Source: Polaromonas sp. P2-4 | GTDB taxonomy: Bacteria > Pseudomonadota > Gammaproteobacteria > Burkholderiales > Burkholderiaceae_C | Assembly (NCBI GenBank): GCA_024703855.1 | Contig: CP087965.1 | Span: 5,920,016 to 5,984,015 of the forward strand | Direction: 5' to 3' | Length of the DNA stretch: 64,000 nt | In this document: positions 48,997-58,867 of the stretch, piece by piece | Layout: the number at the start of each line of letters is the position of its first letter | Position numbering within the stretch: the stretch's first letter is position 1 | Program-made: the position numbers and the translations under genes | Notes under the pieces: model-generated | The model's input: only the letters and a program-made list of their open reading frames with translations | What the model was told of the DNA's origin: nothing | The model's database searches: none

Positions 48997-49736
48997 CAGG
49001 CGGCCTTTGTATTTGGAGTGTTGTCATGCCCACTGACCTGGGCCGTGGTCTGGCCAAAACGGCGCTCACGGGTGCGGAAAACGGCAATCGCCTCATCCAG
49101 CGCGGCTTCATCAAATTCAGGCCAGAGCTTGTCGGAAAAATGCAGCTCTGAATACGCCGCCTGCCACAGCAAAAAATTGCTGATGCGCAATTCACCGCCG
49201 GTGCGAATCAGCAAATCAGGGTCGGGCACATGCGCCAGCGCCATGGCCCGGTCCAGCGACAGCTCGGTAATGGCTTCGCCCCGGCTGGCCAGCTTTTGCG
49301 CCGCCTGGGCAATATCCCAGCGCCCACCATAGTTGAAGCACACGTTGAAAATCAGGCGTTGGTTGCTTGCCGTGCTGAGCTCGGCCTGCGCCAGCCCCGC
49401 CTGGACTTTTTCGGAAAGCCGCTGGCGGTCACCCACGAAATGCAGCTGGACACCGTTGGCATTGAGGCTGGGAACTTCTTTGGACAAGGACAGGGCCAGC
49501 AGATCCATCAGGCCAGACACCTCATCGGAAGGCCGGTTCCAGTTTTCAGAGGAAAACGCAAAGACCGTCAACACGCCGATGCCACGCTCCAGGCACGCCT
49601 TGACGCAGCGAGTCAGCGAATCAAGGCCCTGCTTGTGCCCGACAATACGGGGCAGAAACCGCTTGGTCGCCCAGCGGCCATTGCCATCCATGACGATGGC
49701 CACATGGTGCGGAACAATGGGACGGGGAGTGGCCAT
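48996..49736 (-). CDS. uppS: Undecaprenyl diphosphate synthase
   Basis: Intact 246-residue protein. HVAIVMDGNGRWATKRFLPR contains the catalytic Asp, followed by GHKQGLDSLTRCVKACLERG, LTVFAFSSENWNRPSDEVSG and the end motif DPDLLIRTGGELRISNFLLW. It builds the C55 lipid carrier for peptidoglycan and O-antigen in the cytoplasm. An R2 repeat separates it from frr. The C-terminus extends about ten residues beyond the usual end. Confidence 0.96.
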   Translation of the reverse strand: MATPRPIVPHHVAIVMDGNGRWATKRFLPRIVGHKQGLDSLTRCVKACLERGIGVLTVFAFSSENWNRPSDEVSGLMDLLALSLSKEVPSLNANGVQLHFVGDRQRLSEKVQAGLAQAELSTASNQRLIFNVCFNYGGRWDIAQAAQKLASRGEAITELSLDRAMALAHVPDPDLLIRTGGELRISNFLLWQAAYSELHFSDKLWPEFDEAALDEAIAVFRTRERRFGQTTAQVSGHDNTPNTKAA

Positions 49737-49765
49737 AGGTAAAAGTTAGCGCGCAAGCCAAGGTG

Positions 49766-49843
49766 CGCCGCGCCTGGCCGCCCCAAGCAAGCACAGCCCC
49801 CTCGGGAGGCAATGCAGCACACGGAGTGGCAAGCGTGGGGGCA
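49766..49843 (-). repeat. R2 repeat between frr and uppS
   Basis: On the minus strand: TTGCCCCCACGCTTGCCACT, GCATTGCCTCCCGAGGGGGC, GCTTGCTTGGGGCGGCCAGG. It starts 3 bp beyond the frr stop codon and is transcribed as part of the operon. Imperfect hairpin in the centre. Confidence 0.75.
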
Positions 49844-49845
49844 AT

Positions 49846-50406
49846 TTAAACGGCCATGATGTCTTGTTCCTTGCCGGTGACGAGTTTGTCGACCTCGGCA
49901 ATGAAACGGTCCGTGAACTTCTGAATCTCGTCTTGCGAACGACGCTCATCATCTTCGGAAGCCAGCTTCTCCTTGACCAGCTTCTTGACACCCTCATTGG
50001 CATCGCGGCGCAGGTTACGAATGGCCACCTTGGCGTGTTCGCCTTCGGCTCTCACGACTTTGGTGAGTTCCTTGCGGCGCTCTTCAGTCATCGCCGGCAT
50101 GGGGACGCGAATCAGGTCACCCTGCGACGCAGGATTGAGCCCCAGATCGGAGTCACGAATGGCTTTTTCGATTTTGGCGCCCATACCCTTTTCCCAGGGC
50201 GAAACGCTGATGGTGCGCGCATCCAGCAAGGCCACATTGGCCACCTGGCTGATGGGCACCATGGAGCCGTAGTAATCGACCTGCACGGTGTCGAGCAAGC
50301 CGGGATTGGCGCGACCCGTGCGAATTTTTGTCAGACCGTTTTTGAACGAATCCACAGACTGCTGCATTTTTTGCTCTGCTTGCTGCTTGATTTCAACAAT
50401 GCTCAT
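49846..50406 (-). CDS. frr: Ribosome recycling factor
   Basis: Intact 186-residue protein: MSIVEIKQQAEQKMQQSVDS, then LTKIRTGRANPGLLDTVQVD, SQVANVALLDARTISVSPWE, GLNPASQGDLIRVPMPAMTE and ending LVTGKEQDIMAV. This is the tRNA-shaped factor that splits post-termination ribosomes together with EF-G. It lies 61 bp after pyrH, the conserved bacterial order tsf-pyrH-frr-uppS. Confidence 0.97.
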   Translation of the reverse strand: MSIVEIKQQAEQKMQQSVDSFKNGLTKIRTGRANPGLLDTVQVDYYGSMVPISQVANVALLDARTISVSPWEKGMGAKIEKAIRDSDLGLNPASQGDLIRVPMPAMTEERRKELTKVVRAEGEHAKVAIRNLRRDANEGVKKLVKEKLASEDDERRSQDEIQKFTDRFIAEVDKLVTGKEQDIMAV

Positions 50407-50467
50407 GGTCGAATCTCCGGATTTTTAGGTGCGAAAAAGTGCAAGAAAGTGCGAATCATGACCCGGT

Positions 50468-51178
50468 TCAAACGTGAACCAGGGTTCCTTCGTCTTCACC
50501 CTGCACCACGCGCTTGAGCGCGCCGTGTTTGAAAATACTGAATACCTTGAGGGGCAACTTCTGGTCGCGGCACAGCGCAAATGCGGTGGCGTCCATGACC
50601 TCAAGATTCCTGCGCATGGCTTCATCAAAAGTGATGCTGGTGTAACGCGTGGCCTCGGGATCTTTCTTGGGATCCGCCGTGTACACACCATCCACCTTGG
50701 TCGCCTTCAAGACGATCTCAGCGCCGATTTCGGCGCCCCGCAAGGCAGCCGCCGTGTCGGTGGTGAAGAAAGGGTTGCCGGTGCCGGCCGCGAAAATAAC
50801 GACCTTGCCTTCTTCGAGGTATTGCAGCGCCTTGGGCCTCACATAAGGCTCGACCACACGCTCAATACCAATGGCCGACATGACCCGCGGGGTCAGCCCC
50901 GCCTTGTCCATGGTGTCGCCCAGCGCCAGTGCGTTCATCACCGTCGCCAGCATGCCCATGTAGTCGGCGGTGGCGCGGTCCATGCCGACCGAGCCGCCCG
51001 CGACGCCGCGAAAAATATTTCCGCCGCCAATCACAATCGCCACCTCCACACCCATGCGGGTGATTTCGGCAATTTCTTCCACCATGCGAACAATGGTGGC
51101 GCGGTTGATGCCGAAGGCATCATCCCCCATCAAGGCCTCACCTGACAGTTTTAACAAGATCCGCTTGTAGGCTGGCAT
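50468..51178 (-). CDS. pyrH: UMP kinase
   Basis: Intact 236-residue protein: MPAYKRILLKLSGEALMGDD, EVAIVIGGGNIFRGVAGGSV, DRATADYMGMLATVMNALAL, GTGNPFFTTDTAAALRGAEI and FSIFKHGALKRVVQGEDEGT. It phosphorylates UMP in pyrimidine nucleotide synthesis, is allosteric and belongs to the amino-acid kinase fold. The gap to tsf is 65 bp and no separate promoter is evident. Confidence 0.97.
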   Translation of the reverse strand: MPAYKRILLKLSGEALMGDDAFGINRATIVRMVEEIAEITRMGVEVAIVIGGGNIFRGVAGGSVGMDRATADYMGMLATVMNALALGDTMDKAGLTPRVMSAIGIERVVEPYVRPKALQYLEEGKVVIFAAGTGNPFFTTDTAAALRGAEIGAEIVLKATKVDGVYTADPKKDPEATRYTSITFDEAMRRNLEVMDATAFALCRDQKLPLKVFSIFKHGALKRVVQGEDEGTLVHV

Positions 51179-51243
51179 GTGGGGCTTTCTGTGGGGGTTG
51201 GATTGGTTTGAAGTTTAGCGGCCTTCCGGCTGGACTGAAATGC

Positions 51244-52158
51244 TTAAGCAGCCTTGGCAGCAGCGATCTGTGCCGCGACTTCAGCAGCAAAGTCGTCCAC
51301 TTTCTTTTCAATGCCCTCGCCCACCACGTACAGCGTGAAGGACTTGACGGTGGTCGCTTTTTCTTTAAGCATCTGCTCAACCGTCTGCTTGTCGTTTTTG
51401 ACGAAGCTCTGGTTGTACAGGCTGACTTCTTTCAGGTACTTCTGAACACCACCGTCGATGCGCTTGGCAACAATTTCTGCGGACTGAACCGGCTTGCCTT
51501 CGGCCTGGGCCTTGGCGGCATCTTCGGCCGCTTTTGCAGCCGCCACCGAGCGCTCTTTGGCGACCAGTTCGGCCGGCACGTCAGCGCTGGTCAAGGAAAC
51601 GGGCTTCATCGCAGCCACGTGCATGGCGACGTCTTTGGCGGCGGCTTCGTCGCCCTCAAACTCCACCACCACGCCGATGCGCGTGCCGTGGAGGTACGAA
51701 GCGAGTTGGCTACCGGCAAAACGCTTGAAGCGGCGCACGCTCATGTTTTCGCCGATTTTGCCGATCAGGCCTTTGCGCACGTCTTCCACCGTCGGGCCGA
51801 AGCCGTCTTGCGACAGAGGCATGGCGCCAATGGCTTCAACGTCTGCCGGGTTGTTCTTGACGATACCCTCAGCCACCGCCTGGGTAAAAGCCAGGAAGCT
51901 GTCGTTTTTGGTCACGAAGTCGGTTTCGCAGTTGATTTCAACCAGCGCGCCCACATCGCCTTCGCGGTGTGCAGCGACCACGCCCTCAGCCGTGATGCGG
52001 GAAGCGGCCTTACCGGCCTTGTTGCCCAGCTTGACGCGCAGAATTTCCTCGGCTTTTTTCGAAGTTGCCTTCGGCTTCGGTCAGTGCTTTTTGCACTCCA
52101 TCATGGGTGCGTCGGTTTTGGCGCGCAACTCGGCGACCATGCTTGCAGTAATTGCCAT
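51244..52158 (-). CDS. tsf: Translation elongation factor Ts (two frameshifts near the N-terminus)
   Basis: Corrected start [20 protein letters not shown], then [20 protein letters not shown] and [20 protein letters not shown]. Bases are lost near 52097 (in the [11 protein letters not shown] region) and near 52058. Further on, [20 protein letters not shown] is the TDFV core contact with EF-Tu. The C-terminal part [20 protein letters not shown] and the end [13 protein letters not shown] are intact. About 305 residues. It exchanges nucleotide on EF-Tu. Confidence 0.94.
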
Positions 52159-52232
52159 TTTCTTGATTCTCCGTTTGTCGTGTTGACTTCGACTGGGCGC
52201 TCAACTCGCACCCGCTTTATCGTTAGCTTGTG

Positions 52233-52259
52233 AAAAAGGGGCTACGCGAGCCCCTTTTT
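52233..52259. terminator. Hairpin with T-runs between rpsB and tsf
   Basis: AAAAAGGGGCT, loop ACGCG, AGCCCCTTTTT is a perfect stem flanked by A5/T5, so it can terminate on either strand. Between rpsB and tsf it probably works as a partial terminator that raises S2 over downstream products. Confidence 0.8.
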
Positions 52260-52284
52260 CGCGTCTGGCGCAGCGCCGGAACTA

Positions 52285-53037
52285 TCAGTTCGCTGCGTTT
52301 TCCACTTCTACAAATTCATCCGAGCTCTCGGCCGACACCGCTTTAACGACGTCGTTCATGGCGTTGGCACGGCCTTCCAGGATCGCGTCCGCAATGCCGC
52401 GGGCGTACAACGCAACGGCTTTGGACGAGTCATCGTTACCAGGAATCACGTAGTCAATGCCAATCGGGGAGTGGTTGGAGTCAACCACACCGATCAGGGG
52501 AATGCCCAGCTTTTTAGCTTCCAGAACCGCGATTTTGTGGAAACCCACGTCGATCACGAAAATGGCGTCCGGCAGAGCGTTCATGTCCTGAATGCCACCG
52601 ATGTCTTTTTCAAGCTTTTCGATTTCGCGCTTGAAGGTGAGCTGTTCTTTTTGCTGATGGAGTCGAGGCCAGCTTCTTGCTGGGCTTTCATCTCTTTCAG
52701 GCGCTTGATCGAGGTTTTGACCGTTTTGAAGTTGGTCAGCATGCCGCCCAGCCAACGCTGGTCAACATAAGGAACACCGGCGCGCTGGGCTTCAGCGGCG
52801 ACGATTTCGCGGGCCTGGCGCTTGGTGCCGACCATCAGGATATTGCCGCGGTTGGCAGACAACTGCTTTCATGAATTTCATCGCATCCTGGAACATCGGC
52901 AGCGATTTTTCCAGGTTGATGATGTGAATACGGTTGCGATGGCCAAAGATGTAGGGGGCCATCTTCGGGTTCCAGAAGCGGGTTTGGTGACCGAAATGGA
53001 CACCAGCTTCGAGCATTTCACGCATGGTTGTTGACAT
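52285..53037 (-). CDS. rpsB: Ribosomal protein S2 (two frameshifts)
   Basis: MSTTMREMLEAGVHFGHQTR, FWNPKMAPYIFGHRNRIHII and NLEKSLPMFQDAMKFM give the N-terminus. A break near 52868 leads to NRGNILMVGTKRQAREIVAA and VPYVDQRWLGGMLTNFKTVK. A second near 52662 leads to LTFKREIEKLEKDIGGIQDM, then PDAIFVIDVGFHKIAVLEAK and PLIGVVDSNHSPIGIDYVIP. The end is EFVEVENAAN. About 250 residues, normal length. It is a small-subunit ribosomal protein at the head of the operon. The promoter and leader lie in 53038-53218, shared with the divergent amidase. Confidence 0.95.
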
Positions 53038-53218
53038 ATAAAACTCCAAAGGTTGTGACTAAAATCAGCGCTTATCGCCCGGAAGGCTCTTTTTGAGGTT
53101 CCCGGACAACACCTTGAGTGGCTGATTTGCGATTGACCTTGCAACCGACAAATTCAATACGAATCGTCAATCACAAAGCCTATCGAGTATAACACCCCTC
53201 CTGCCCACTCCTCTGCCC

Positions 53219-54607
53219 ATGAACCCGACGCGCACCCCTGGCGACCGCCATGCCGACATTCACGACACTCGCCTGGCTTTTCAAACAGGCCTGAGCAGCC
53301 CGGCGCAAGTCCTTGAGCACGCCGCCGCCATCGCCCAGAGTGAAGCTTGCCGCCATGTTTTCATGCCGGGCACAGTTCAAAACGCGTTTTTAACCGGCCA
53401 AACGTCGAATAAAACATCGGAAACATCGGACAAAGCCGCTTTCGCTGACCCGGCGCATCTTTTGGCAGGGCTTCCTGTTTCCATCAAAGACCTGTTTGAC
53501 GTCGCCGGCCAAACCACCGCCGCAGGTTCTACTGTGCTTGCCGACGCGCCCGCAGCCAGCGCAGACGGTCCCGTCGTGGCCCGGCTGCGTGCTGCAGGCG
53601 CGGTGCTCGCGGGGCGCACCAACATGGTGGAGTTTGCTTTTTCCGGCGTCGGCCTCAACCCGCATTACGGCACGCCCGTCAACCCGGCGGACCCGCTTGT
53701 GCAGCGGATTCCAGGCGGCTCCTCGTCAGGCGCGGCCGTGTCGGTGGCCACGGGTGCCGCTTTTGTGGGCCTCGGGTCTGACACCGGCGGCTCCATCCGC
53801 ATCCCCGCCGCGCTGTGCGGCATTGTGGGTTTTAAAAGCACGGCGCGCCTGGTGCCCACCACGGGCGCCCTGCCACTGTCCACAAGCCTGGACACCGTGT
53901 GCGCACTTACCCGCTCGGTGCGTGATGCGGTCATGGTGCATGAGGTGCTGGCGGCGCGCAAAGTCACACTCGCTGGCAAACCCCTGTCTGCCTGCCGTCT
54001 CGCCGTAGCCCGCACGCAAATGCAGGACGGGCTGGACGACACCGTGGCCCGAGCTTTTGAGCGCAGCTTGGCCGCCCTGCGGCAAGCCGGTGCGCACATC
54101 GAGGAAATTGCCCTGGCAGAAATCAGCGAGCTGGCGGGCATCAACGCCACGGGCGGCTTGTCGGCCGCAGAAAGCTACGCCTGGCACCGCAGCCTGATTG
54201 CCGAACACCAGGCCAGTTACGACCCCCGTGTGGCGCTGCGCATTCTACGCGGCGCCCAAATGACTGCCGCCGACTACATCGACTTGCTGGCCGCCCGCAG
54301 GCAGTGGATTGCCCGCATGGAGGCGCGCCTTGGCGGTTTTGATGCGGTGCTGTCGCCCACCGTACCCATCGTCGCGCCACCGATTGCCAGCGTGCTGAAC
54401 GATGATGACGAGTTCTTCCGGGTCAACGGGCTTTTGCTGCGCAACACCGCGGTGGTTAACATGCTTGATGGCTGCGCGATTTCGCTGCCTTGCCATAGCC
54501 CCGACCAATTACCCGTGGGCCTCATGCTCTGGCACGCAGCGCTGCACGACGACACCCTGCTGGACCTGGCGCTTCAGGTTGAAACCGCACTGGCCCATTC
54601 ACTATAA
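53219..54607 (+). CDS. Amidase signature family hydrolase
   Basis: Intact 462-residue protein. The Ser-Ser-Lys triad of the family is visible: Lys in LAGLPVSIKDLFDVAGQTTA, the cis-Ser in QRIPGGSSSGAAVSVATGAA and the nucleophilic Ser in GLGSDTGGSIRIPAALCGIV. The C-terminal half contains AVLSPTVPIVAPPI and DQLPVGLMLWHAALHD. No GatB or GatC is near and the active-site loop is not diagnostic, so this is a stand-alone amidase of unknown substrate rather than GatA. The stop codon TAA lies in the first hairpin of an R1 copy. Confidence 0.85.
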   Translation: MNPTRTPGDRHADIHDTRLAFQTGLSSPAQVLEHAAAIAQSEACRHVFMPGTVQNAFLTGQTSNKTSETSDKAAFADPAHLLAGLPVSIKDLFDVAGQTTAAGSTVLADAPAASADGPVVARLRAAGAVLAGRTNMVEFAFSGVGLNPHYGTPVNPADPLVQRIPGGSSSGAAVSVATGAAFVGLGSDTGGSIRIPAALCGIVGFKSTARLVPTTGALPLSTSLDTVCALTRSVRDAVMVHEVLAARKVTLAGKPLSACRLAVARTQMQDGLDDTVARAFERSLAALRQAGAHIEEIALAEISELAGINATGGLSAAESYAWHRSLIAEHQASYDPRVALRILRGAQMTAADYIDLLAARRQWIARMEARLGGFDAVLSPTVPIVAPPIASVLNDDDEFFRVNGLLLRNTAVVNMLDGCAISLPCHSPDQLPVGLMLWHAALHDDTLLDLALQVETALAHSL

Positions 54608-54655
54608 AAATGATAGCTATCTACGCCCGTACCTCAAGGGCTAGAGGCTTATTTC
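54602..54655 (+). repeat. R1 repeat overlapping the amidase stop codon
   Basis: CTATAAAAATGATAGC, TATCTACGCCCGTACCTCAA, GGGCTAGAGGCTTATTT. The amidase TAA is part of the first hairpin. No downstream T-run, so terminator activity is uncertain. Confidence 0.8.
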
Positions 54656-54724
54656 ACTCATAAAAACAATGAAAAACAAGATTTCCCGCTCCCTGGCCAT
54701 CATTTACGCCCACGGACCCTGCGC

Positions 54725-55982
54725 ATGAGGGTTGCCGTTATTGGGGCCGGCATCATCGGCATCACCACGGCGTATGAGCTGGCCGTGGACGGCCACGAGG
54801 TCACCGTCTTTGAACGCCGCAGCGCAGCGGCTGAAGAAACCAGCTTTGCCAACGCCGGCGTGGTCGCGCCCGGCTATGTCACGCCCTGGGCCGCGCCCGG
54901 TATGCCGGGCAAGGTCATCAGCCACCTGCTCAGTCGCCATGCGCCGGTCAAGCTGGCCTGGCCGCTCTCTGGCCGTGACCTGGCATGGATGTGGAAGTGG
55001 TACCAAGCCTGCAAGCTGGACACCTACCTGGTCAACCGCGCGCAGATGCAGCGCCTGGCGTTTTACAGCCGCGAAAGACTGCACCAGCTGACGGACGGCC
55101 TGCAACTTGAATACGACCGCAGCCCCGGCTACATGGTGCTGCTGCGCTCTGAAAAAGACAGCAAGCTGGTGCAACCCAGCCTGCAGGTGCTGCGCGAGGC
55201 GGGCGTGACGTTCAGGGAAATCAATGCCGACGAAGTTCGCCGGATTGAACCCGCGCTCAACCCCGACACCGCTTTTCTGGGGGCGGTGCACCTGCCCGAC
55301 GACGGGGTGGCCAACTGCCGGCAGTTTGCGCTGCTGCTCAAGAACGAAGCCCTGCGCATCGGCGTCAATTTCGAGTTCAATACGACCGCAGCCCAATTGG
55401 ATAGGGCGCAAGCAGCTAGCATTTTGATAGCAGGCGAAGACACACCGCGCGCCTTTGACCAGGTCGTGATGTGCGCGGGCCTGGCCTCTGCCGCGCTATT
55501 GCGGCCGCTGGGCCTGAAGATTCCGATGACCGCCGTGTATGGCTACTCGATCAGCGCCCCGATTCGCGAACCGCTGAACGCACCGCGCAGCGCACTGATG
55601 GACGAGCGTTACAAGGTCGCCATTTCCCGCCTGGGCAATCGTGTTCGCGTGGCCGGCAGCGCAGAAATTGGCGGCTCACTTGACACCAAACGGGCTTCCT
55701 CCATCCAGACCCTCTATAAAGTGCTGAACGACTGGTTTCCGGGTGCGGCCCAGCACTCCAACCTGGGGGCGCACGTGCAGGAATGGAAAGGTGCGCGCCC
55801 CATGCTGCCCGACGGCCCGCCCATCATCGGCAGCAGCGGCCTGCCCGGCCTCTGGCTCAATCTGGGCCACGGTTCCAGCGGCTGGGCGCTCAGCTGCGGC
55901 AGCGCGGGCGCTGGCGGACCTGATGGCGGGCAGGCCCGCCGAAATCGACATGGAAGGCCTTGGGATCGACCGATTGCTTTAG
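54725..55982 (+). CDS. dadA: D-amino acid dehydrogenase (one frameshift)
   Basis: MRVAVIGAGIIGITTAYELA has the FAD-binding GxGxxG, followed by GHEVTVFERRSAAAEETSFA, NAGVVAPGYVTPWAAPGMPG and VKLAWPLSGRDLAWMWKWYQ, all typical of DadA. Further motifs are HLPDDGVANCRQFALLLKNE and WKGARPMLPDGPPIIGSSG. A frameshift near 55900 hides the proper end LADLMAGRPAEIDMEGLGID then RLL (stop 55980-55982). About 419 residues. It oxidises D-amino acids to keto acids at the inner membrane. Residues RAQAASILIAG are encoded by an inverted R1 copy. Confidence 0.9.
55393..55434 (-). repeat. R1 repeat in frame inside dadA (inverted orientation)
   Basis: On the minus strand it reads CCTGCTATCAAAATGCTAGC, TGCTTGCGCCCTATCC, matching the first hairpin and core of R1 well. 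The CTAGAGGCC tail is not evident. The plus strand encodes DRAQAASILIAGED of DadA. Confidence 0.75.
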
Positions 55983-56130
55983 TGCATGTTCAGCCGTGTA
56001 GGCCGAAGCCGCAAGATGAGTGCCTTGTGGCCGTTAGCGCTTGAATCGTCACACCCAGCATGTACAGTGAAAGCGGCCCGGCGTTTTACCGTGTTTGTAC
56101 CGGGCCATCCACTTATTGATTGGAATATCC

Positions 56131-56635
56131 ATGGGCATGTTCAGTTTTATCAAGGAAGCCGGTGAAAAGCTTTTCGGACGCTGGCGAAGCCAAAGCCGCC
56201 CAGGAAGCCGCGACGGCCACACCCACACCAGAAAACATCGAGGCGCTGAGCAAAGCGGCAGGCGATGCGATCGCCACTTATATCGGCACCATGAACCTGA
56301 AGGTCGAAGCGCTGGATATCAGCTTCGATGCCCCTAGCGGGAGGGTCACCGTCGCCGGCGTGGCACCCGACCAGGCCACCAAGGAAAAAGTGCTGTTGTG
56401 CTGCGGCAATGTGACCTCGGTTTCTGCGGTGAACGACCTGATGACGGTGTCCAGCCCCGAGCCTGAATCACAATGGCATGTGGTGGTCAGCGGCGACAAC
56501 CTGTCGAAAATCAGCAAAGAGTTTTACGGCACGCCCAATAAATATCCGCAGATTTTTGAAGCCAACAAGCCCATGCTGACGCACCCGGACAAGATTTACC
56601 CGGGCCAGGTTTTGCGCATTCCGCCTGACGCGTAA
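56131..56635 (+). CDS. BON and LysM domain protein, YgaU/Kbp-like (one frameshift)
   Basis: MGMFSFIKEAGEKLF starts the protein; after one missing base near 56183 follows AGEAKAAQEAATATPTPENI. A BON domain (about 45-110) contains LDISFDAPSGRVTVAGVAPD and NVTSVSAVNDLMTV. The C-terminal LysM domain reads WHVVVSGDNLSKISKEFYGT, PNKYPQIFEANKPML and IYPGQVLRIPPDA. This two-domain order matches E. coli YgaU/Kbp, a soluble potassium-binding protein. There is no signal peptide, so it is probably cytoplasmic. About 168 residues. Confidence 0.85.
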
Positions 56636-56657
56636 CGCCAACGTCTTCGCATGTTTC

Positions 56658-56682
56658 AAAAGCCCGGTCAACCGGGCTTTTT
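56658..56682. terminator. Terminator after the BON/LysM gene
   Basis: AAAGCCCGGT, two bases, ACCGGGCTTTTT: perfect 10-bp stem and T-run on the plus strand, 22 bp after the stop codon. Confidence 0.9.
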
Positions 56683-56707
56683 ACGCCCAAGACCGCACAA
56701 TCAAGCC

Positions 56708-58244
56708 ATGCAAAGAATCTCCAGCGCCCACAGCCAACCGCTGTACAGCGTGGCAGCGACCCGCCAGATGGAGCAGCAAGCGGCCGCCAGCCTGCCCCCG
56801 CACACCTTGATGCAGCGTGCCGGTCTTTCCGTTGCCCGCTTGAGCCTGGCGCTGGCCCCGCACGCCCAGCGCATCTGGATCGCTTGCGGGCCGGGTAACA
56901 ACGGCGGTGATGGTTTTGAGGCCGCACTGCAGCTGCACCAGTGGGGCAAGGCAGTGGTCGTAACCTGGACTGGCCTGCCTCCAGGCAAAACCGGCTTGCC
57001 ACCCGACGCCCACGCCTCCCGCGAGCGGGGCCCTGGCCGCTGGCGTGCCCATGGCCACACAGCCGCCACCGGATTTTGATGTTTGCATTGATGCGCTGCT
57101 GGGTATTGGCGGCAATATCGGCGGCAGGCTGAAGCCCGGCGATGCCGCCAGCGAGTTGATGCAAGCGTGGCTGGAGGTGATGCAAAGCAGTCCGGCGCCA
57201 CGGCTGGCGGTGGATGTACCGACCGGGCTGGATGCCGACACCGGTTTTTCGGATGCTACAGAATTCATAGCCAACTCCAACCGTTCCGTATGGGCCAAGA
57301 GCCTTTTTACCTTAAGCCTTTTGACCCTGAAACCGGGGCTGTTCACGGCTCACGGACGCGACCACGCCGGCGAAGTCTGGTTTGATGACCTGGGCGTTCA
57401 AGCCACGACTGCGGTAGCGCCTTGCGCCTGGCTGCTGGGCGCAGACCGCGTTGGCCAGCCGCTGCGCATGAAAGCCGTTCATGCCAGCCACAAGGGAAGT
57501 TTTGGCGATGTCGCGATTCTCGGTGGTGAGTCGGCCTCCACCCGCCACATGACGGGGGCCGCCCTGCTGGCCGCCCGCGCCGCGCTGCATGCAGGCGCTG
57601 GCCGGGTGTTTGTGGCGTTGCTCGGCAAAGCCGTGATCAACCTGGATGTGCAGCAGCCTGAGCTGATGTTTCGCAGCCCCGAAGCCCTGGATTTGAAGCA
57701 CCAGGTTGTCGTCTGTGGCTGCGGCGGCGGCGAAGCCGTCAAAACCGTCATCGCCAAAGTGTTGTCGGCGGCAACGCGGGCAGTGCTGGATGCCGACGCA
57801 CTCAATGCCGTTGCCAACGACCCGCAGTTGCAAACCCAGTTAAAAGCTCGCCATCACCGCGGCCACAGCACGGTGCTGACACCCCATCCGCTGGAAGCCG
57901 CACGTTTGCTGGGCACCACGGCTGCTGAGGTGCAAGCCAGCCGCTTGACGGCAGCCCGGCAGTTGGCCGAACGGTTTCAGTGCGTGGTGGTACTCAAGGG
58001 CTCGGGCACCGTCATCGCGGCACCGGGCCAGCAGACCTTCGTCAACGCCAGCGGTAATGCCTTGCTGGCGACGGCCGGCACAGGCGATGTGCTGGCAGGC
58101 ATGATCGGGGCTTATCTGGCTGGCGGCATTGAAGCTTTTGAAGCGGCCTGCAACGCGGTATTTGCACACGGCCAGCGGGCCGATACATGGGCGGCCGAAC
58201 AGCCAGGCCGGGGCCTCACGGCTTCTGCGCTGGCCAGTTATTAA
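56708..58244 (+). CDS. Bifunctional NAD(P)HX epimerase/dehydratase (one frameshift)
   Basis: I start at MQRISSAHSQPLYSVAATRQ because a terminator lies between it and the previous gene. The YjeF N-domain shows IWIACGPGNNGGDGFEAALQ and, after a frameshift near 57030, DFDVCIDALLGIGGNIGGRL. The C-terminal carbohydrate-kinase-like domain has KGSFGDVAILGG, VLTPHPLEAARLLG, CVVVLKGSGTVIAAP and NALLATAGTGDVLAGMIGAY. It repairs hydrated NADH and NADPH. Residues DATEFIANSNRSVWAKSLF overlap a degenerate R1 copy. It converges on yggT. Confidence 0.9.
57252..57310 (+). repeat. Degenerate R1 repeat in frame inside the NAD(P)HX repair gene
   Basis: TGCTACAGAATTCATAGC, CCGTTCCGTATGGGCCAAGA, GCCTTTTTACC. Both hairpin arms and the GGGC...GAG tail are recognisable; the middle is diverged. 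It is translated within the epimerase domain. Confidence 0.55.
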
Positions 58245-58250
58245 ATCAGG

Positions 58251-58818
58251 CTACACCAACACCATCAGCCCGATTTGCAGCAGCACCACCAGCACCAGCG
58301 CTGACAGGTCCACGCCACCTACCACCGGAATCACGCGCCGCAAAGGCGTCAGCAGCGGCTCGGTCAGGCGCGCCAACAGGCCATAAATGGGCGAGCCGGG
58401 CTGAATCCAGGACACGATGGCATACCCCAGCACCAAAATAAACAGGGTTTGCAGCGCCACCCGTATCAACATCTTCAGCGCAAAGGACAGCAGCGTGAAC
58501 AAGGCCACGGGTGCCAAGCCGGGCGTCCAAAGGCGACACCTTGCAGCACGCCAAACAACAGGCTCCACAGCAAGGCATAGGCCAACGCCAGCAATACGGC
58601 GGTCAGCACGCTGGCCCAGTCCACCCGTGACTGCGTTACAGACTTGGGCAAAGCGCGACGCAGAGGTTTCACCAGCCAGTCGGTCAGTGCCATCACAAAG
58701 CTGCCCGGTTGCGCGCTCATGTTGACCCGAATCCAGTTCATCCAGGCGCGGAGCAGCGCCGCCCCAATCAGCAGAAAAAGAGAGTCTCAAGCAAAAAGGC
58801 CAGAATCCGAATCAGCAT
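58251..58818 (-). CDS. YggT family membrane protein (two frameshifts)
   Basis: The ATG at 58816-58818 opens MLIRILAFLLETLFFLLIGA once one T is restored near 58781. Next come LLRAWMNWIRVNMSAQPGSF and DWLVKPLRRALPKSV. A break near 58535 leads to PVALFTLLSFALKMLIRVAL, then LVLGYAIVSWIQPGSPIYGL and RLTEPLLTPLRRVIPVVGGV. These are the two helix-pair YggT repeats of a small inner-membrane protein of about 188 residues, linked to osmotic tolerance and division in other bacteria. It lies 49 bp downstream of rnr. Confidence 0.82.
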
Positions 58819-58867
58819 AAGGTGTCAGGTTCAACAAAAAAATGGAAAGAAGGCTTCACAGAAAACC

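Noticed and set aside
53219..54607. Amidase as GatA of an Asp/Glu-tRNA amidotransferase
   Set aside because: No gatB or gatC is next to it, and its sequence outside the shared Ser-Ser-Lys core does not look like GatA.
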